Shown here piece by piece: positions 46,632 through 54,931 of a stretch of DNA of 64,000 bases. A model generated the notes under the pieces. It did not search any database and was not told the origin of the DNA. It was given only the letters and a program-made list of their open reading frames with translations. Numbering within the stretch: the stretch's first letter is position 1; the number at the start of each line of letters is the position of its first letter. Source of the stretch: CAWJLS01 sp963843755 (GTDB taxonomy: Bacteria; Acidobacteriota; Thermoanaerobaculia; Multivoradales; DATKCC01); contig CAWJLS010000004.1 in the NCBI GenBank assembly GCA_963843755.1, positions 186,001 to 250,000 on the forward strand, in the 5' to 3' direction. The translations under genes and the position numbers were made by a program.

Positions 46632-47348
46632 CTGAAGCTCTCGGTCATCATCCCGGCCTACAACGAGGCAGCGACGATCGAGGAGGTCGTGCGTCGGGTC
46701 GGCGCGGTCGAGCTGCCCGGCGTCGCGCTCGAGATCATCGCCGTCGACGACGCCTCCTCGGACGGCACCCGCGATCTCCTGGAGCGCCTGGCCGCCGAGC
46801 TGGACGCGCTCCGGGTCCTCGGTCACGACACCAACCGGGGCAAGGGCGCGGCGCTCGCCACCGGGTTCGGCGCCGCCACCGGCGACGTCGTCCTGATCCA
46901 GGACGCCGACCTCGAGTACGACCCGCGCGAGTACCCCAAGCTGCTCGCGCCGATCCTCGAAGACCGGGCAGACGTGGTCTTCGGCTCCCGCTTCGCCGGC
47001 AGCGAGGCCCACCGCGTGCTCTACTTCTGGCACTTCGTCGGCAACCGGCTCCTGACCCTGCTGTCCAACGCCTTCACCAACCTCAACCTCTCGGACATGG
47101 AGACCTGCTTCAAGGTCTTCCGCCGCGAAGTGCTCGCCGGGCTGACCGTCGAGGAGCGGCGCTTCGGGGTCGAGCCGGAGCTCACCGCCAAGGTGGCCGC
47201 CGGCCGTTGGCGGATCTACGAGGTCGGCATCTCCTACCACGGCCGGACCTACGCCGAGGGCAAGAAGATCGGCTGGAAAGACGGGGTCCGCGCCGCCTGG
47301 TGCATCGTCAAGTACAACGTCGGCCGCCGGCGCCTCCCGGAGCGTTAG
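46632..47348 (+). CDS. GT2-family glycosyltransferase (dolichyl-phosphate mannose synthase-like)
   Basis: This 238-residue cytosolic GT-A enzyme resembles DPM1-type polyprenyl-phosphate sugar transferases. It opens with LSVIIPAYNEAATI and contains VDDASSDGT, NRGKGAAL, the metal-binding QDADLEYDP (DxD), the GSRF motif, a DMETCFKVFRREV acceptor region, then EPELTAK and YHGRTYAEGKKI. No ATG is available. AGGGAGGA lies eight bases before CTG 46632, which gives the family's usual first residues (start-KLSVIIPAYNE); TTG 46596 is the alternative. It would transfer a sugar from a nucleotide donor to a lipid phosphate or protein. Confidence 0.92.
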   Translation: MKLSVIIPAYNEAATIEEVVRRVGAVELPGVALEIIAVDDASSDGTRDLLERLAAELDALRVLGHDTNRGKGAALATGFGAATGDVVLIQDADLEYDPREYPKLLAPILEDRADVVFGSRFAGSEAHRVLYFWHFVGNRLLTLLSNAFTNLNLSDMETCFKVFRREVLAGLTVEERRFGVEPELTAKVAAGRWRIYEVGISYHGRTYAEGKKIGWKDGVRAAWCIVKYNVGRRRLPER

Positions 47349-47372
47349 GGCCGGTGCGTTAGAGTTTGCTGC

Positions 47373-48767
47373 ATGTTTCGGCTCCCTCGCGGTTCCCGTC
47401 CGTGCGGTCTGTGCGGTCTGCGCCGTCTGGCCGTGGCGGGTCTGATGATCACGTTGCTTACCGCGGCGAGCGGTGCCCGGGCGGACGCTTCCGCCGAGAC
47501 CAGGGCCGATGGTGCGCCGCCGGACTCGCCGCCCGTGCTGCTGCGCGACAGCCTGCTGCTCACCCCCATCGAGGCGGCCGGTTCCGGAGTGGCGCCGGAG
47601 GTCGACGTCCGGCTGACGGTGGATCGCCAGGGACGGGTCGCGCGGGTCGAGGTCCTGTCGATCAAGCCGTCGAGCGCCTACGACGACGCGTTCCGCCAGG
47701 CGGTGGAGGAGACCCTCGGGAGCTGGCGCTACGCGCCGGCGTGGAAGGACGGCGAGACGGTCGAGTCGACCCTCCGCTGGACCATCAAGTTCCAGGAGAA
47801 GGCGGGACTTCCGCCGAGCGGGACCTCCGATCTCGGGCCGATGTTCGAGAGCGCGTCGAGCCTGGAGCAGATCTTCACGCTGCCGTTCGACCAGCAGGCC
47901 AAGTACCTCAAACACCTGGCGAGCCTGGCCGAGCCGTACCTCGACACCAGCCACCGCCGCCGGGCGGACTCCGCGCGGTTCGTGGTCATCAGCGACGCGC
48001 CGGATGCCGGGACCGCCGAGACCCTGGCCCGCAACCTGGAAGCGGTCTTCACCCTCCTGGATCAGACGTTTCAGCCCGACGTCCCGCCCTATCCGGACCA
48101 CTACAAGCTGGTGGTCTACGTCTACTGGAAGAGCGCGTCGTTCTCGGCCCTGGTCTCCCAGGTGGGCGCGGCAGAGTGGGCGAACGGCTTCTACGCCGCG
48201 CCGGGGTTCCTCGCCTTCCACCTGGAGACCGGCGACGTCGACGACCTGCTCGGCCTCATGGTCCACGAGGCGGTCCACGCCTACATGGACCGCTACCTGG
48301 ATCGTCCGGGGTTTCGTCCTCCACCTTGGCTCGCCGAGGGCTTCGCCTCGTACTTCGGCAAGTCGGAGATCCACAAGGGACACCTGGTCCTCGGGAGCGT
48401 CCGGGAAGGCAAGTACGTCATCGATCAGCGGCTGCGTGGGGCCTTCCGTTGGAAGACCCAGGCCGGTTGGACCCTCGGCGACGTGCGACTGGCGGTCCGG
48501 AAGGGCACCGTGGCGACCCCCGCCGATCTCCTCGCCATGAACCGGGAGACGTTCTACGGGGGCGACGTCACCCTGCACTACGCCCTGTCGTGGCTCCTGG
48601 TGCACTTCCTCCGCCACGGCGAGCCGGGCTGGGCCGACGAGCAGTTCCCGACCCTGGTTCTCTATCTCACCGAGGGATACCCGGCGGCGGCGGCGCTCGA
48701 AACCGTCTACGGCCTCTCGCCGCAGGAGCTGAACCGCCCCTTCCAGGAGTACGTCAGGACCTTCTGA
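47373..48767 (+). CDS. TonB-C domain fused to a peptidase MA-like (DUF1570) domain
   Basis: The 464-residue product has a signal peptide (about 1-35). Residues ~60-150 are a TonB C-terminal-like domain (PEVDVRLTVDRQGRVARVEVL, then the helix and W-R-Y-A-P-A strand). Residues ~195-450 are a gluzincin-like peptidase domain with HEAVHAYMDRY (His298, Glu299, His302) and the downstream PPWLAEGFASYFG glutamate. The combination is unusual: TonB-C domains normally contact outer-membrane receptors, while DUF1570 proteins are secreted or membrane peptidases. The ATG follows the glycosyltransferase stop by 24 bases with TAGAGT seven bases upstream and no Shine-Dalgarno. Confidence 0.82.
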   Translation: MFRLPRGSRPCGLCGLRRLAVAGLMITLLTAASGARADASAETRADGAPPDSPPVLLRDSLLLTPIEAAGSGVAPEVDVRLTVDRQGRVARVEVLSIKPSSAYDDAFRQAVEETLGSWRYAPAWKDGETVESTLRWTIKFQEKAGLPPSGTSDLGPMFESASSLEQIFTLPFDQQAKYLKHLASLAEPYLDTSHRRRADSARFVVISDAPDAGTAETLARNLEAVFTLLDQTFQPDVPPYPDHYKLVVYVYWKSASFSALVSQVGAAEWANGFYAAPGFLAFHLETGDVDDLLGLMVHEAVHAYMDRYLDRPGFRPPPWLAEGFASYFGKSEIHKGHLVLGSVREGKYVIDQRLRGAFRWKTQAGWTLGDVRLAVRKGTVATPADLLAMNRETFYGGDVTLHYALSWLLVHFLRHGEPGWADEQFPTLVLYLTEGYPAAAALETVYGLSPQELNRPFQEYVRTF

Positions 48768-48780
48768 CAGCGGAGGAGGA

Positions 48781-50232
48781 TCAGCCGGAGCTCGCCGCTT
48801 CGTAGAGCTTGCGGTGCCGTTCCGCCAGGTCCGGGCGGCCCAGGGTCCGATAGCACTCGGCGAGATAGTAGTGGGCCTGCGTCCTGCCCGGGTCGAGCTC
48901 CAGCGCCTTCTCGAGCGCCGCGACCGCGTCGCCGCAGCGGTCGAGATGGGTCAGCGCGACGCCGCGGAAGAAGAAGGAGGCCGCCCGCTCCGGGTTGAGC
49001 TCGGCGGCGCGCTGGAGCGCCGTGTCCACCTGGGTCCAGCTCTCCAGCCGGTAGGCGGCCATGCCCAGGTTGAACCAGGGCGCCTCGGTCCGCGGGAACT
49101 GTGGCGCGGCCCGGGCCAGCAGGTCCACGGCGCCCTCGGCGTCACCCGCCGCGAGCCGTTGGGTTCCCTCGTCGAGGAGCGCCTGCGGGTCGCGCTCCTC
49201 TTTCCAGGCCCGGGCCACCTCCTCGGCCTGCGCCTGCCGTTCCTCGCCGCTCGAGTAGAGGTGCAGAAGAATCGCCTCCAGGTGCGGGTCGTCCGGTTTC
49301 CGGGCCAGGGCGCGGCGAAAGAGCTTCTCCGCTTCGGCGTCGTCTCCGGCGTCCCGGAAGCTCCAGGCGAGATCCTCGATCGTCCGCACCGCCGCGGTGT
49401 TCGCATAGCTGTCCGCACCATCGTTCACGTCCAGCGCCGCGGTGTCTTCGCCGGTGGCGTCCGAGGCCCCGTCCTCTGCGTCAGCGTCGAGCTTCTGGAG
49501 GTAACGATCGACCAGCGCCAGGGCCTCGTCCGTGCGGCCGGCTCTGGCGAGCAGGTGGAGGTGGGTCGACCAGAGGCCCTCCTGCAGATCCTCGTGCTTC
49601 TCCAGGATCTCCAGCGCCTCGGGCCAGCGCTCCAGCTCGAGGTCGAGCCGGAAGAGGTTCCACGCCGTCGCCTCGTCGCCGGTCCGCCGCCACAGGCGCC
49701 CGAGAGTCCGGGCCGCATCCTGGTCGCGCCCCAGGCGGTGTTGGAGCTCGGCCTGGAAGGCGAGCAGCGAGTCGGGCGCATCGCCCCCGTCCGCGGGCAC
49801 CCGCTTCTCGAGGTTGGTCTCGATCTGGCGGATCAGCTCGATGCTGGTCTCGGGATCGCGGGCGACCTGCCGGAGGATCGACGTCGGCAGCGGGCGGTCG
49901 AGATCGGCGAGGGTCCTCTCCAGCTCCGCCTCGAGCCGGGGGCGCTCCTCGTGCGGCAGGCCGTGATCGCGGTCATAGGCCAGCAGGGCGTAGATCGGTG
50001 CGATTTCGCCGGGGAACGCCTTGGCCGCTGCATGGAGCGACTCGAGCTCGGCCGCCGTGTCGCCCGCGATGTGGGCGATACGTGCCGAGCGCAACATCCG
50101 GACGCACGCCGCAGGGGGCAGGGGCTCCCGGGGCGCCGCACTCTCGGCGAAGAGCCTTTCCGCGCCGGCCAGATCGCCGGCCAGGGTGGCGACCAGGGCG
50201 AAGCCGAGCCAGATTGTGGCGAGCCGTCTCAT
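48781..50232 (-). CDS. Exported TPR-repeat protein
   Basis: The 483-residue product has a signal peptide (1-24, ending LAGA). About ten helical hairpins follow, including canonical TPR units (for example AWNLFRLDLELERWPEALEI, split across helices; PWFNLGMAAYRLESWTQVDTALQRA; AHYYLAECYRTLGRPDLAERH). An acidic linker lies near residue 265. TPR arrays mediate protein contacts; nothing points to a specific partner. ATG 50232 has GGAGGA upstream. It lies 142 bases downstream of the zinc-ribbon gene on the same strand and may belong to the CHAT cassette or be independent. Confidence 0.85.
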   Translation of the reverse strand: MRRLATIWLGFALVATLAGDLAGAERLFAESAAPREPLPPAACVRMLRSARIAHIAGDTAAELESLHAAAKAFPGEIAPIYALLAYDRDHGLPHEERPRLEAELERTLADLDRPLPTSILRQVARDPETSIELIRQIETNLEKRVPADGGDAPDSLLAFQAELQHRLGRDQDAARTLGRLWRRTGDEATAWNLFRLDLELERWPEALEILEKHEDLQEGLWSTHLHLLARAGRTDEALALVDRYLQKLDADAEDGASDATGEDTAALDVNDGADSYANTAAVRTIEDLAWSFRDAGDDAEAEKLFRRALARKPDDPHLEAILLHLYSSGEERQAQAEEVARAWKEERDPQALLDEGTQRLAAGDAEGAVDLLARAAPQFPRTEAPWFNLGMAAYRLESWTQVDTALQRAAELNPERAASFFFRGVALTHLDRCGDAVAALEKALELDPGRTQAHYYLAECYRTLGRPDLAERHRKLYEAASSG

Positions 50233-50374
50233 CGTCGGTTCCTCCGATCTCTCGACCATTGTAGGCTTTGGTCAAGGATCGGACGATCGGTCGAGCGCCG
50301 ACCGCCGTCCACCGTCTCCCGTCTCGACCGGGCCAACGTCCGCGGTGGCGGCTCCGGTCCGGGCGGTGGTCCGT

Positions 50375-51547
50375 TCAGGACTTTCGGCGCCAGAAGGTGT
50401 CCGGCGTGGTGAGCTTGCGGCGGTGTCCGTCGAACCGGCAGGTGATGTCGGTGTTCGGGCCCGCGTCTTCCTCGTCGGTCGCTTGGCCGTCGGCGCCCAG
50501 GCTGGTCACTTCGAAGCCGCGGAAGCAGACTCCCTTCTCCGCCGGGTCCAGCGGCTTGTAGGCCAGGGGCCGTCCCCAGCCGTCGCGGGAGGTGACCAGC
50601 CAGGCCGGCGCCGTGACGGGGAAGCAGTTGGACTTTCCCTCGGTCCGCTCGGGTGCCTCGCTGATGGTGCGGCAGACCTCGTCGAGGCGAGCGATCGACG
50701 CCTCGATCCTCCCTCGGACGTGCTTGAAGGCCGGGTCCAGCGTCTGACCGGTCTCTGGCGAAGCGAGGACGGCGACCACCGCCAGCGCGGAGGCGTAGTC
50801 GTACTGGCCTTCGCCGAGCGCGGTGCGGAGTGGAACCAGAAAGGTGTTCTGGATGACCTCCGGGTCCACCTTTCGTTCGACGAGGCCGGCCGTCACCTGG
50901 ACGGCGCCCATCGGTCCACTGCTCGCCGCCATGGACCCCGGGTTGCTCTTCCCATCGACGCCGGCCGACAGCACGCAGCGACGGATGGCGTCTTGCATAT
51001 CGGCGAGCACGGCGTCTCGAAAATCGTCGCCCAGGGCGTCCGTCTGGTCGTAGTACGCGAGGAGACGATCGGGGGCGCAGACGCGAGAGCGGATCGATGC
51101 ATCGATCGCCTGGTCCAGGTCGGGGTCGAGCTCGTCCAGCAGGTCGGCATCCTCCTCACGCAGGCGGTCCCGCAGCTTGGCGGTTCGTGACAGGTCCTCG
51201 AGCCGAACGGTTGCCCGCGAGGACAGAAAGAGGCCACCTTCGTCGTGCGGGTGCTCGGCGAGGAACTGGTTGAGGATCGTGTCCGCCTGCTGGATCTTCT
51301 CGTTCTGCCCGAGCTCGATCGCCTGGCGCGCCACCCGGAGGGCCTTGGGCTCGCGCAGGAAGGCCACGCACGCGACCAGCAGGAACCAGGCGAGGCCGAC
51401 GGCGGTCACCGCCTGCCAGGCGACGTCCTGCCAGGCGGGGCGTTCGCGCGGGGCCAGCAGGCCTTCCATCATCCGGGATCGTCCACAGCCGGAGCAGTAC
51501 GGAGCCCCCGGTGCGACGAGGTGTTGGCAGTGTTGACAGCGGTCCAT
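50375..51547 (-). CDS. Zinc-ribbon, membrane-anchored protein with GspG-like C-terminal motif
   Basis: The 390-residue product starts at ATG 51547 after GGAGGA. It opens with a zinc-ribbon (CQHC, CSGC near residues 4-22) and a single membrane helix (about 50-68). A helical region (90-330) follows. The C-terminal ~70 residues read DGWGRPLAYKP, GFEVTSLGADGQ and an acidic patch with NTDITC, which closely resembles the end of type II secretion pseudopilin GspG (the DPWGxPYxY and SxGxDG calcium-site motif). There is no prepilin signal, so it is not a pseudopilin itself. It is in an operon with the membrane protein upstream (26-base gap) and divergent from the CHAT protease. Confidence 0.78.
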   Translation of the reverse strand: MDRCQHCQHLVAPGAPYCSGCGRSRMMEGLLAPRERPAWQDVAWQAVTAVGLAWFLLVACVAFLREPKALRVARQAIELGQNEKIQQADTILNQFLAEHPHDEGGLFLSSRATVRLEDLSRTAKLRDRLREEDADLLDELDPDLDQAIDASIRSRVCAPDRLLAYYDQTDALGDDFRDAVLADMQDAIRRCVLSAGVDGKSNPGSMAASSGPMGAVQVTAGLVERKVDPEVIQNTFLVPLRTALGEGQYDYASALAVVAVLASPETGQTLDPAFKHVRGRIEASIARLDEVCRTISEAPERTEGKSNCFPVTAPAWLVTSRDGWGRPLAYKPLDPAEKGVCFRGFEVTSLGADGQATDEEDAGPNTDITCRFDGHRRKLTTPDTFWRRKS

Positions 51548-51573
51548 CGTTCGTCCTCCGAATCGGTGCGGGA

Positions 51574-52251
51574 TCACGCCTCTCCGTGGCGGATCGTCTG
51601 GTCGCGGGGCGGCTCTTTCTCGCTGCGCCTTCGGGTGTTCTGTTCGATCGCCAGGAAGATCTCGATGGCGTTCGCCAGGCCGTAGAAGAAGAAGAGCCCG
51701 AGGATCGAGCCGAGGGCGACCCACAGGAGGCCCCCTGCGCCGAGCCAGGCAACGGCCGTGGAAAGGCTGTCGTCCAGCCCACCGAGCGAGGCTCCCGCCG
51801 CGAGCGTCGCGGGCCAGGATGGGGGCGGCATCAAGAACAATCGGAACGTCGCGGCGACCGAGAAGACCAGCCCCAGCTCGGCGGTCATGCGCAGCAGGAT
51901 CGGCACCGAGCGGAGGGCGACGAGCGGCTCCTGAGGAAGGTGCCGGAGGTGGTTGATTCGCAGCCAGGCGACGCGGACGAAGACGTAGACGAGTGCCAGG
52001 AACATGAAGTGAACGAGCGTGGCGATGACGAGTCGCCAGCGCTCGTAGTCCTGGAAGATGGAGATCCACCAGGAGAGCCAGAGTGCCCCGACGATGGCGG
52101 CTCCGGCGCACAGAGCCGCCCGCGCCAGGTACGGCAGCGTCTGGGTGAAGATCTCTCCTCCGTGGAGGTAGGCCAGGAACCGTTCGACCGGGGGGACCCA
52201 GGTGGACTGCTCGCGCCTGGACAGAATCGTGAAGTTCTTCATCACGTCCAT
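51574..52251 (-). CDS. Multi-pass membrane protein of the CHAT cassette
   Basis: This 225-residue protein has four or five hydrophobic helices (about 40-62, 75-97, 120-142, 150-165 and 175-200). The N-terminus is cytosol-like and charged, and the C-terminal tail is basic/acidic (RRRSEKEPPRDQ). I do not recognise the family. ATG 52251 has GAGGAG about eight bases upstream and is preferred over the adjacent TTG 52254. It is the first gene of the minus-strand pair and diverges from the CHAT protease gene across a ~150-base region, so the two transcripts may be co-regulated. Confidence 0.72.
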   Translation of the reverse strand: MDVMKNFTILSRREQSTWVPPVERFLAYLHGGEIFTQTLPYLARAALCAGAAIVGALWLSWWISIFQDYERWRLVIATLVHFMFLALVYVFVRVAWLRINHLRHLPQEPLVALRSVPILLRMTAELGLVFSVAATFRLFLMPPPSWPATLAAGASLGGLDDSLSTAVAWLGAGGLLWVALGSILGLFFFYGLANAIEIFLAIEQNTRRRSEKEPPRDQTIRHGEA

Positions 52252-52380
52252 CAAGAGCTCCTCGTAGGGTTTTCGGGGATCGGGCTCACTGCATCAGCGG
52301 TAGACACGGGAGGCGGCGCTTCGGGGGATGGACGGATGATCCCGATCTCGCCTCACCCGTCCGCGGGGTCGGCGTGTCTA

Positions 52381-52401
52381 GGTCGCTCGGGGAGAGCGAC
52401 C
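52381..52401 (+). promoter_or_regulatory. Hairpin sequestering the ribosome site of the CHAT gene
   Basis: GGTCGCTC (52381-52388) pairs perfectly with GAGCGACC (52394-52401) around the loop GGGGA. The 3' arm ends exactly one base before the GTG start at 52402, and the only Shine-Dalgarno-like sequence (GGGGAGAG) is split between loop and arm. Translation would need this hairpin to open. Confidence 0.6.
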
Positions 52402-54015
52402 GTGCACTACGAAGACTTCATCGTCGAGCTGGGGCCCGAGACCGCCGAGGGCATCCAGGTCAAAGGCCGATGCGTCCTGGCCGGGGAGGCGCGGAGCCGG
52501 CTGGAGCTGCCGTGCCCCCCGCAGGTGATCGCCGAGCGGTTCGCGGTGCTGGCGCGTGGCGGGGCGGCTCCACACCTCGTCGGAACCGAGCGTCATCTGG
52601 CCGGGGAGCCGTTCCGGTCGTCTTCTGGCGTCGACGGGTGGGGCGAGGAGGAGCTGGGCACCGCCCTGTTCGATGCGATCTTTTCGGGCGACGTTCTGCG
52701 TCTCTGGGACTCCTGCCGCGGAGCGCTGAGCCGCGCGGAGGTCCAGGGCCTTCGGATCAAGATCAAGCTCGACCTCGGCGATCCCGTGCAGGTGGGTCTC
52801 CACGCCCTGCCGTGGGAGCTGCTCTACCAGGCGCAGACCGGCGACCGTCTGGGGCTGAGCCGCAAGACGCCCGTGGTCCGGCACCTGGAGCTCGCCCGCG
52901 CGATCACGCCGGTTCAGATCCCCAAGGAGCTGCGCGTGCTCGTGGTGGCGCCTCGACCGCGGGGCGTTCCGCCGCTGAGCCTGGAGACGGAGTGCGAGAA
53001 CCTGATCTCCCTCGGCCACTCGATGTCCGGTCTCGACGTGCAGCCGGTGCAGCCGGCGACCCTGGGGGCGCTTCGGCGAGCGCTGCTCGAGCGTGAAACC
53101 CACGTCGTCCACTTCATGGGGCACGGGCAGGTCGAGGCGACGACTGGCCGGGGCGTCCTCGCCTTCGAGGCGACGGACGGCGGACTCGATCCCGTGACGG
53201 CCGACTCCCTGGCCGCCGTGCTCAAGGACTTCCCCTCCGTGCGGCTGGTCGTGCTGAACGCGTGCGAGACGGCCCGCGCGGGTGGCGACGGTGCGAGGCG
53301 CCCCTACGCGGGGCTGGCTCCGGCCCTGGCGCAGGGCGGAATCGCGGGGGTGCTCGCGATGCAGCTCCCGATCTTGGACGCCGCCGCGATCGACCTGAGC
53401 CAGACGTTCTACGAGCGCCTGGTCGCCGGGGACCCGGTGGACGCCGCCGCGGCCGAGGGGCGCCACGCGATGCGGGCGGGCGGGCAGGGCTCGGTTCAGT
53501 GGGCGGTCCCTGTCCTCTTCCTCCGGGTGCCCGACGGCGGGCTGTTTCAGCTCCGCAAGAGCCGTTCGGAGCAGGCGAGCGAGGTCTGTACCAGGACTCT
53601 TGCGCAGGTCCGGGCGGGGAGCTACGACGACGCCGTGACCGGGCTCCGCCAGGAGCTTTCGGAGGCGCCGGAGCGCGGTCTCGTCGGCGTCGCCCTCGGC
53701 ATCGCCCTCGCGCGTGGGCGGAGCCTCCGCCGGTTGCCGTTCCAGACCGCCCAGGAGATGCACCGGCTGTTCGCCGCGGCGCTGTCGACGGAGGACGGAA
53801 AGGCCTTGGCGGTTGCGGCGCTCCTGGTGCTCAAGGCCGACTACTTTCAACCGGGCTCCGTGCGCGAGCCGCCGCCGTCCGGCGCGGAGCTCGCCGGCCT
53901 GCTCGAGGACGCTTCGCTGAGCGCCGCCGAAGCGCAGCTCCTCGCCTGTCTGAACCCCGGCGACCGGGGCCGGCGGGCGCTCGCGGAGGCGGGGATCAAG
54001 GAAGAGGGGACCTGA
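52402..54015 (+). CDS. CHAT-domain (caspase-like) protease
   Basis: This 537-residue cytosolic protein begins at GTG 52402; no ATG fits the conserved N-terminus. Residues ~1-110 form a beta-rich leader domain common in bacterial CHAT proteins (start YEDFIVELGP). The CHAT domain spans ~115-380 with the typical PWELLY (137-142), the catalytic His in HFMGHG (His241) and the catalytic Cys in LNACET (Cys288). Residues ~385-537 are helical. CHAT proteases are clan CD peptidases related to separase/caspases. Known bacterial examples act in defence, for instance activating gasdermins or as TPR-CHAT in type III-E CRISPR. Its stop overlaps the next gene as TGATG. Confidence 0.88.
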   Translation: MHYEDFIVELGPETAEGIQVKGRCVLAGEARSRLELPCPPQVIAERFAVLARGGAAPHLVGTERHLAGEPFRSSSGVDGWGEEELGTALFDAIFSGDVLRLWDSCRGALSRAEVQGLRIKIKLDLGDPVQVGLHALPWELLYQAQTGDRLGLSRKTPVVRHLELARAITPVQIPKELRVLVVAPRPRGVPPLSLETECENLISLGHSMSGLDVQPVQPATLGALRRALLERETHVVHFMGHGQVEATTGRGVLAFEATDGGLDPVTADSLAAVLKDFPSVRLVVLNACETARAGGDGARRPYAGLAPALAQGGIAGVLAMQLPILDAAAIDLSQTFYERLVAGDPVDAAAAEGRHAMRAGGQGSVQWAVPVLFLRVPDGGLFQLRKSRSEQASEVCTRTLAQVRAGSYDDAVTGLRQELSEAPERGLVGVALGIALARGRSLRRLPFQTAQEMHRLFAAALSTEDGKALAVAALLVLKADYFQPGSVREPPPSGAELAGLLEDASLSAAEAQLLACLNPGDRGRRALAEAGIKEEGT

Positions 54016-54848
54016 TGACCGACGACACCAAGCGCAAGACGATTCGAGAGTTCTTCACCGTTCCGCGGCCCGTGCTCCATCCACGGACCGTCGTGGTCGG
54101 AGGCTGCCTGGTCTTCCTGGGCCTGCTTTCCAGCGTGGCGGGCGAGCTCGGGGCCGGCGCCCTCGCGGCGGCGGCCGGGGCCGCGATTCTGCTCTTGCTT
54201 CCGACCAGGGCGCGCGCCGTGCCGGGCGAGCCGATGAACGAGGCCCAGTACCTCAACCTCCTCCGCTACCCGTCCGCCCGGCGGAGCTTCGAGGGCCGGG
54301 TCGACGCCGAAGTGATCGACGGCTGGCTGAAGGACGACCTGCAGCGAATCCAGGTGCGATCGAGCGAGGCTCTCGGGCTGGACGAGACCACCCGTGATCC
54401 GCTCTGCGTCGTCGGCCCTCTCTACAGCGAGACGGTGACGGGCATCGATCCCGCCCTCGTCCTCCGCCGGCGGGTGGCCGACGGCTATCTCTACTCCACC
54501 TACTCCGTCTCGGTCTTCCAGTTCACCGACCGCTTCCTGGCCTACTACCAGGTCCACCTCAACCTGATCACCGGCACCACGGCGGCGGAGCGGATGGGGG
54601 AGCTCTTCTACCGGGACGTGGTGGCCGTTCGCACCCTGACCGAGTCCACCGGTGTGACGCTCAAGAGCGGCGACACCCTCGAAGGATCGACGATCTTCTC
54701 GCTGGCGGCCAAGGGGGGCGAGCGGGTCCAGGTGATCCTCGATGCCCCCGCGATCCGCTCGGGCGAGCAGATCCGCTCGTTGGGAGAGGCCGCGGTCGAC
54801 AACATCCGCGCGATGGTTCGGCAGTACAAGGAGGTGTTGCCCGGCTGA
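54015..54848 (+). CDS. Membrane-anchored partner of the CHAT protease
   Basis: The 277-residue product is translationally coupled to the CHAT gene (TGATG). It has a short charged N-terminus, two adjacent membrane helices (about 26-45 and 48-62) and a ~205-residue cytosolic domain. That domain has mixed alpha/beta character with LYSTYSVSVFQFTDRFLAYYQVHLNLI (two strands and a turn) and a later FYRDVVAVRTLTES. It lacks the length and pattern of a bacterial gasdermin. As the membrane protein next to a caspase-like protease it could be a substrate or effector, but no direct evidence exists. Confidence 0.72.
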   Translation: MTDDTKRKTIREFFTVPRPVLHPRTVVVGGCLVFLGLLSSVAGELGAGALAAAAGAAILLLLPTRARAVPGEPMNEAQYLNLLRYPSARRSFEGRVDAEVIDGWLKDDLQRIQVRSSEALGLDETTRDPLCVVGPLYSETVTGIDPALVLRRRVADGYLYSTYSVSVFQFTDRFLAYYQVHLNLITGTTAAERMGELFYRDVVAVRTLTESTGVTLKSGDTLEGSTIFSLAAKGGERVQVILDAPAIRSGEQIRSLGEAAVDNIRAMVRQYKEVLPG

Positions 54849-54884
54849 GCGTCGCCGGAGGCTTCCCTCTCGGAGCGAGCGCTG

Positions 54885-54890
54885 TATACT
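54885..54890 (+). promoter_or_regulatory. Candidate -10 box of the IPTL-tailed gene
   Basis: TATACT matches the -10 consensus at five positions and lies 41 bases before ATG 54932. The ribosome site AAGGAGG (54919-54925) can pair with CCTCC just before it. Confidence 0.4.
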
Positions 54891-54931
54891 TTCCGGTAGT
54901 TTTCCTGACCACTCCTCCAAGGAGGCCTCCC

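Noticed and set aside
54015..54848. The CHAT partner as a bacterial gasdermin
   Set aside because: It has two N-terminal membrane helices and no gasdermin-like pore domain or C-terminal inhibitory peptide with an adjacent lipidated Cys.
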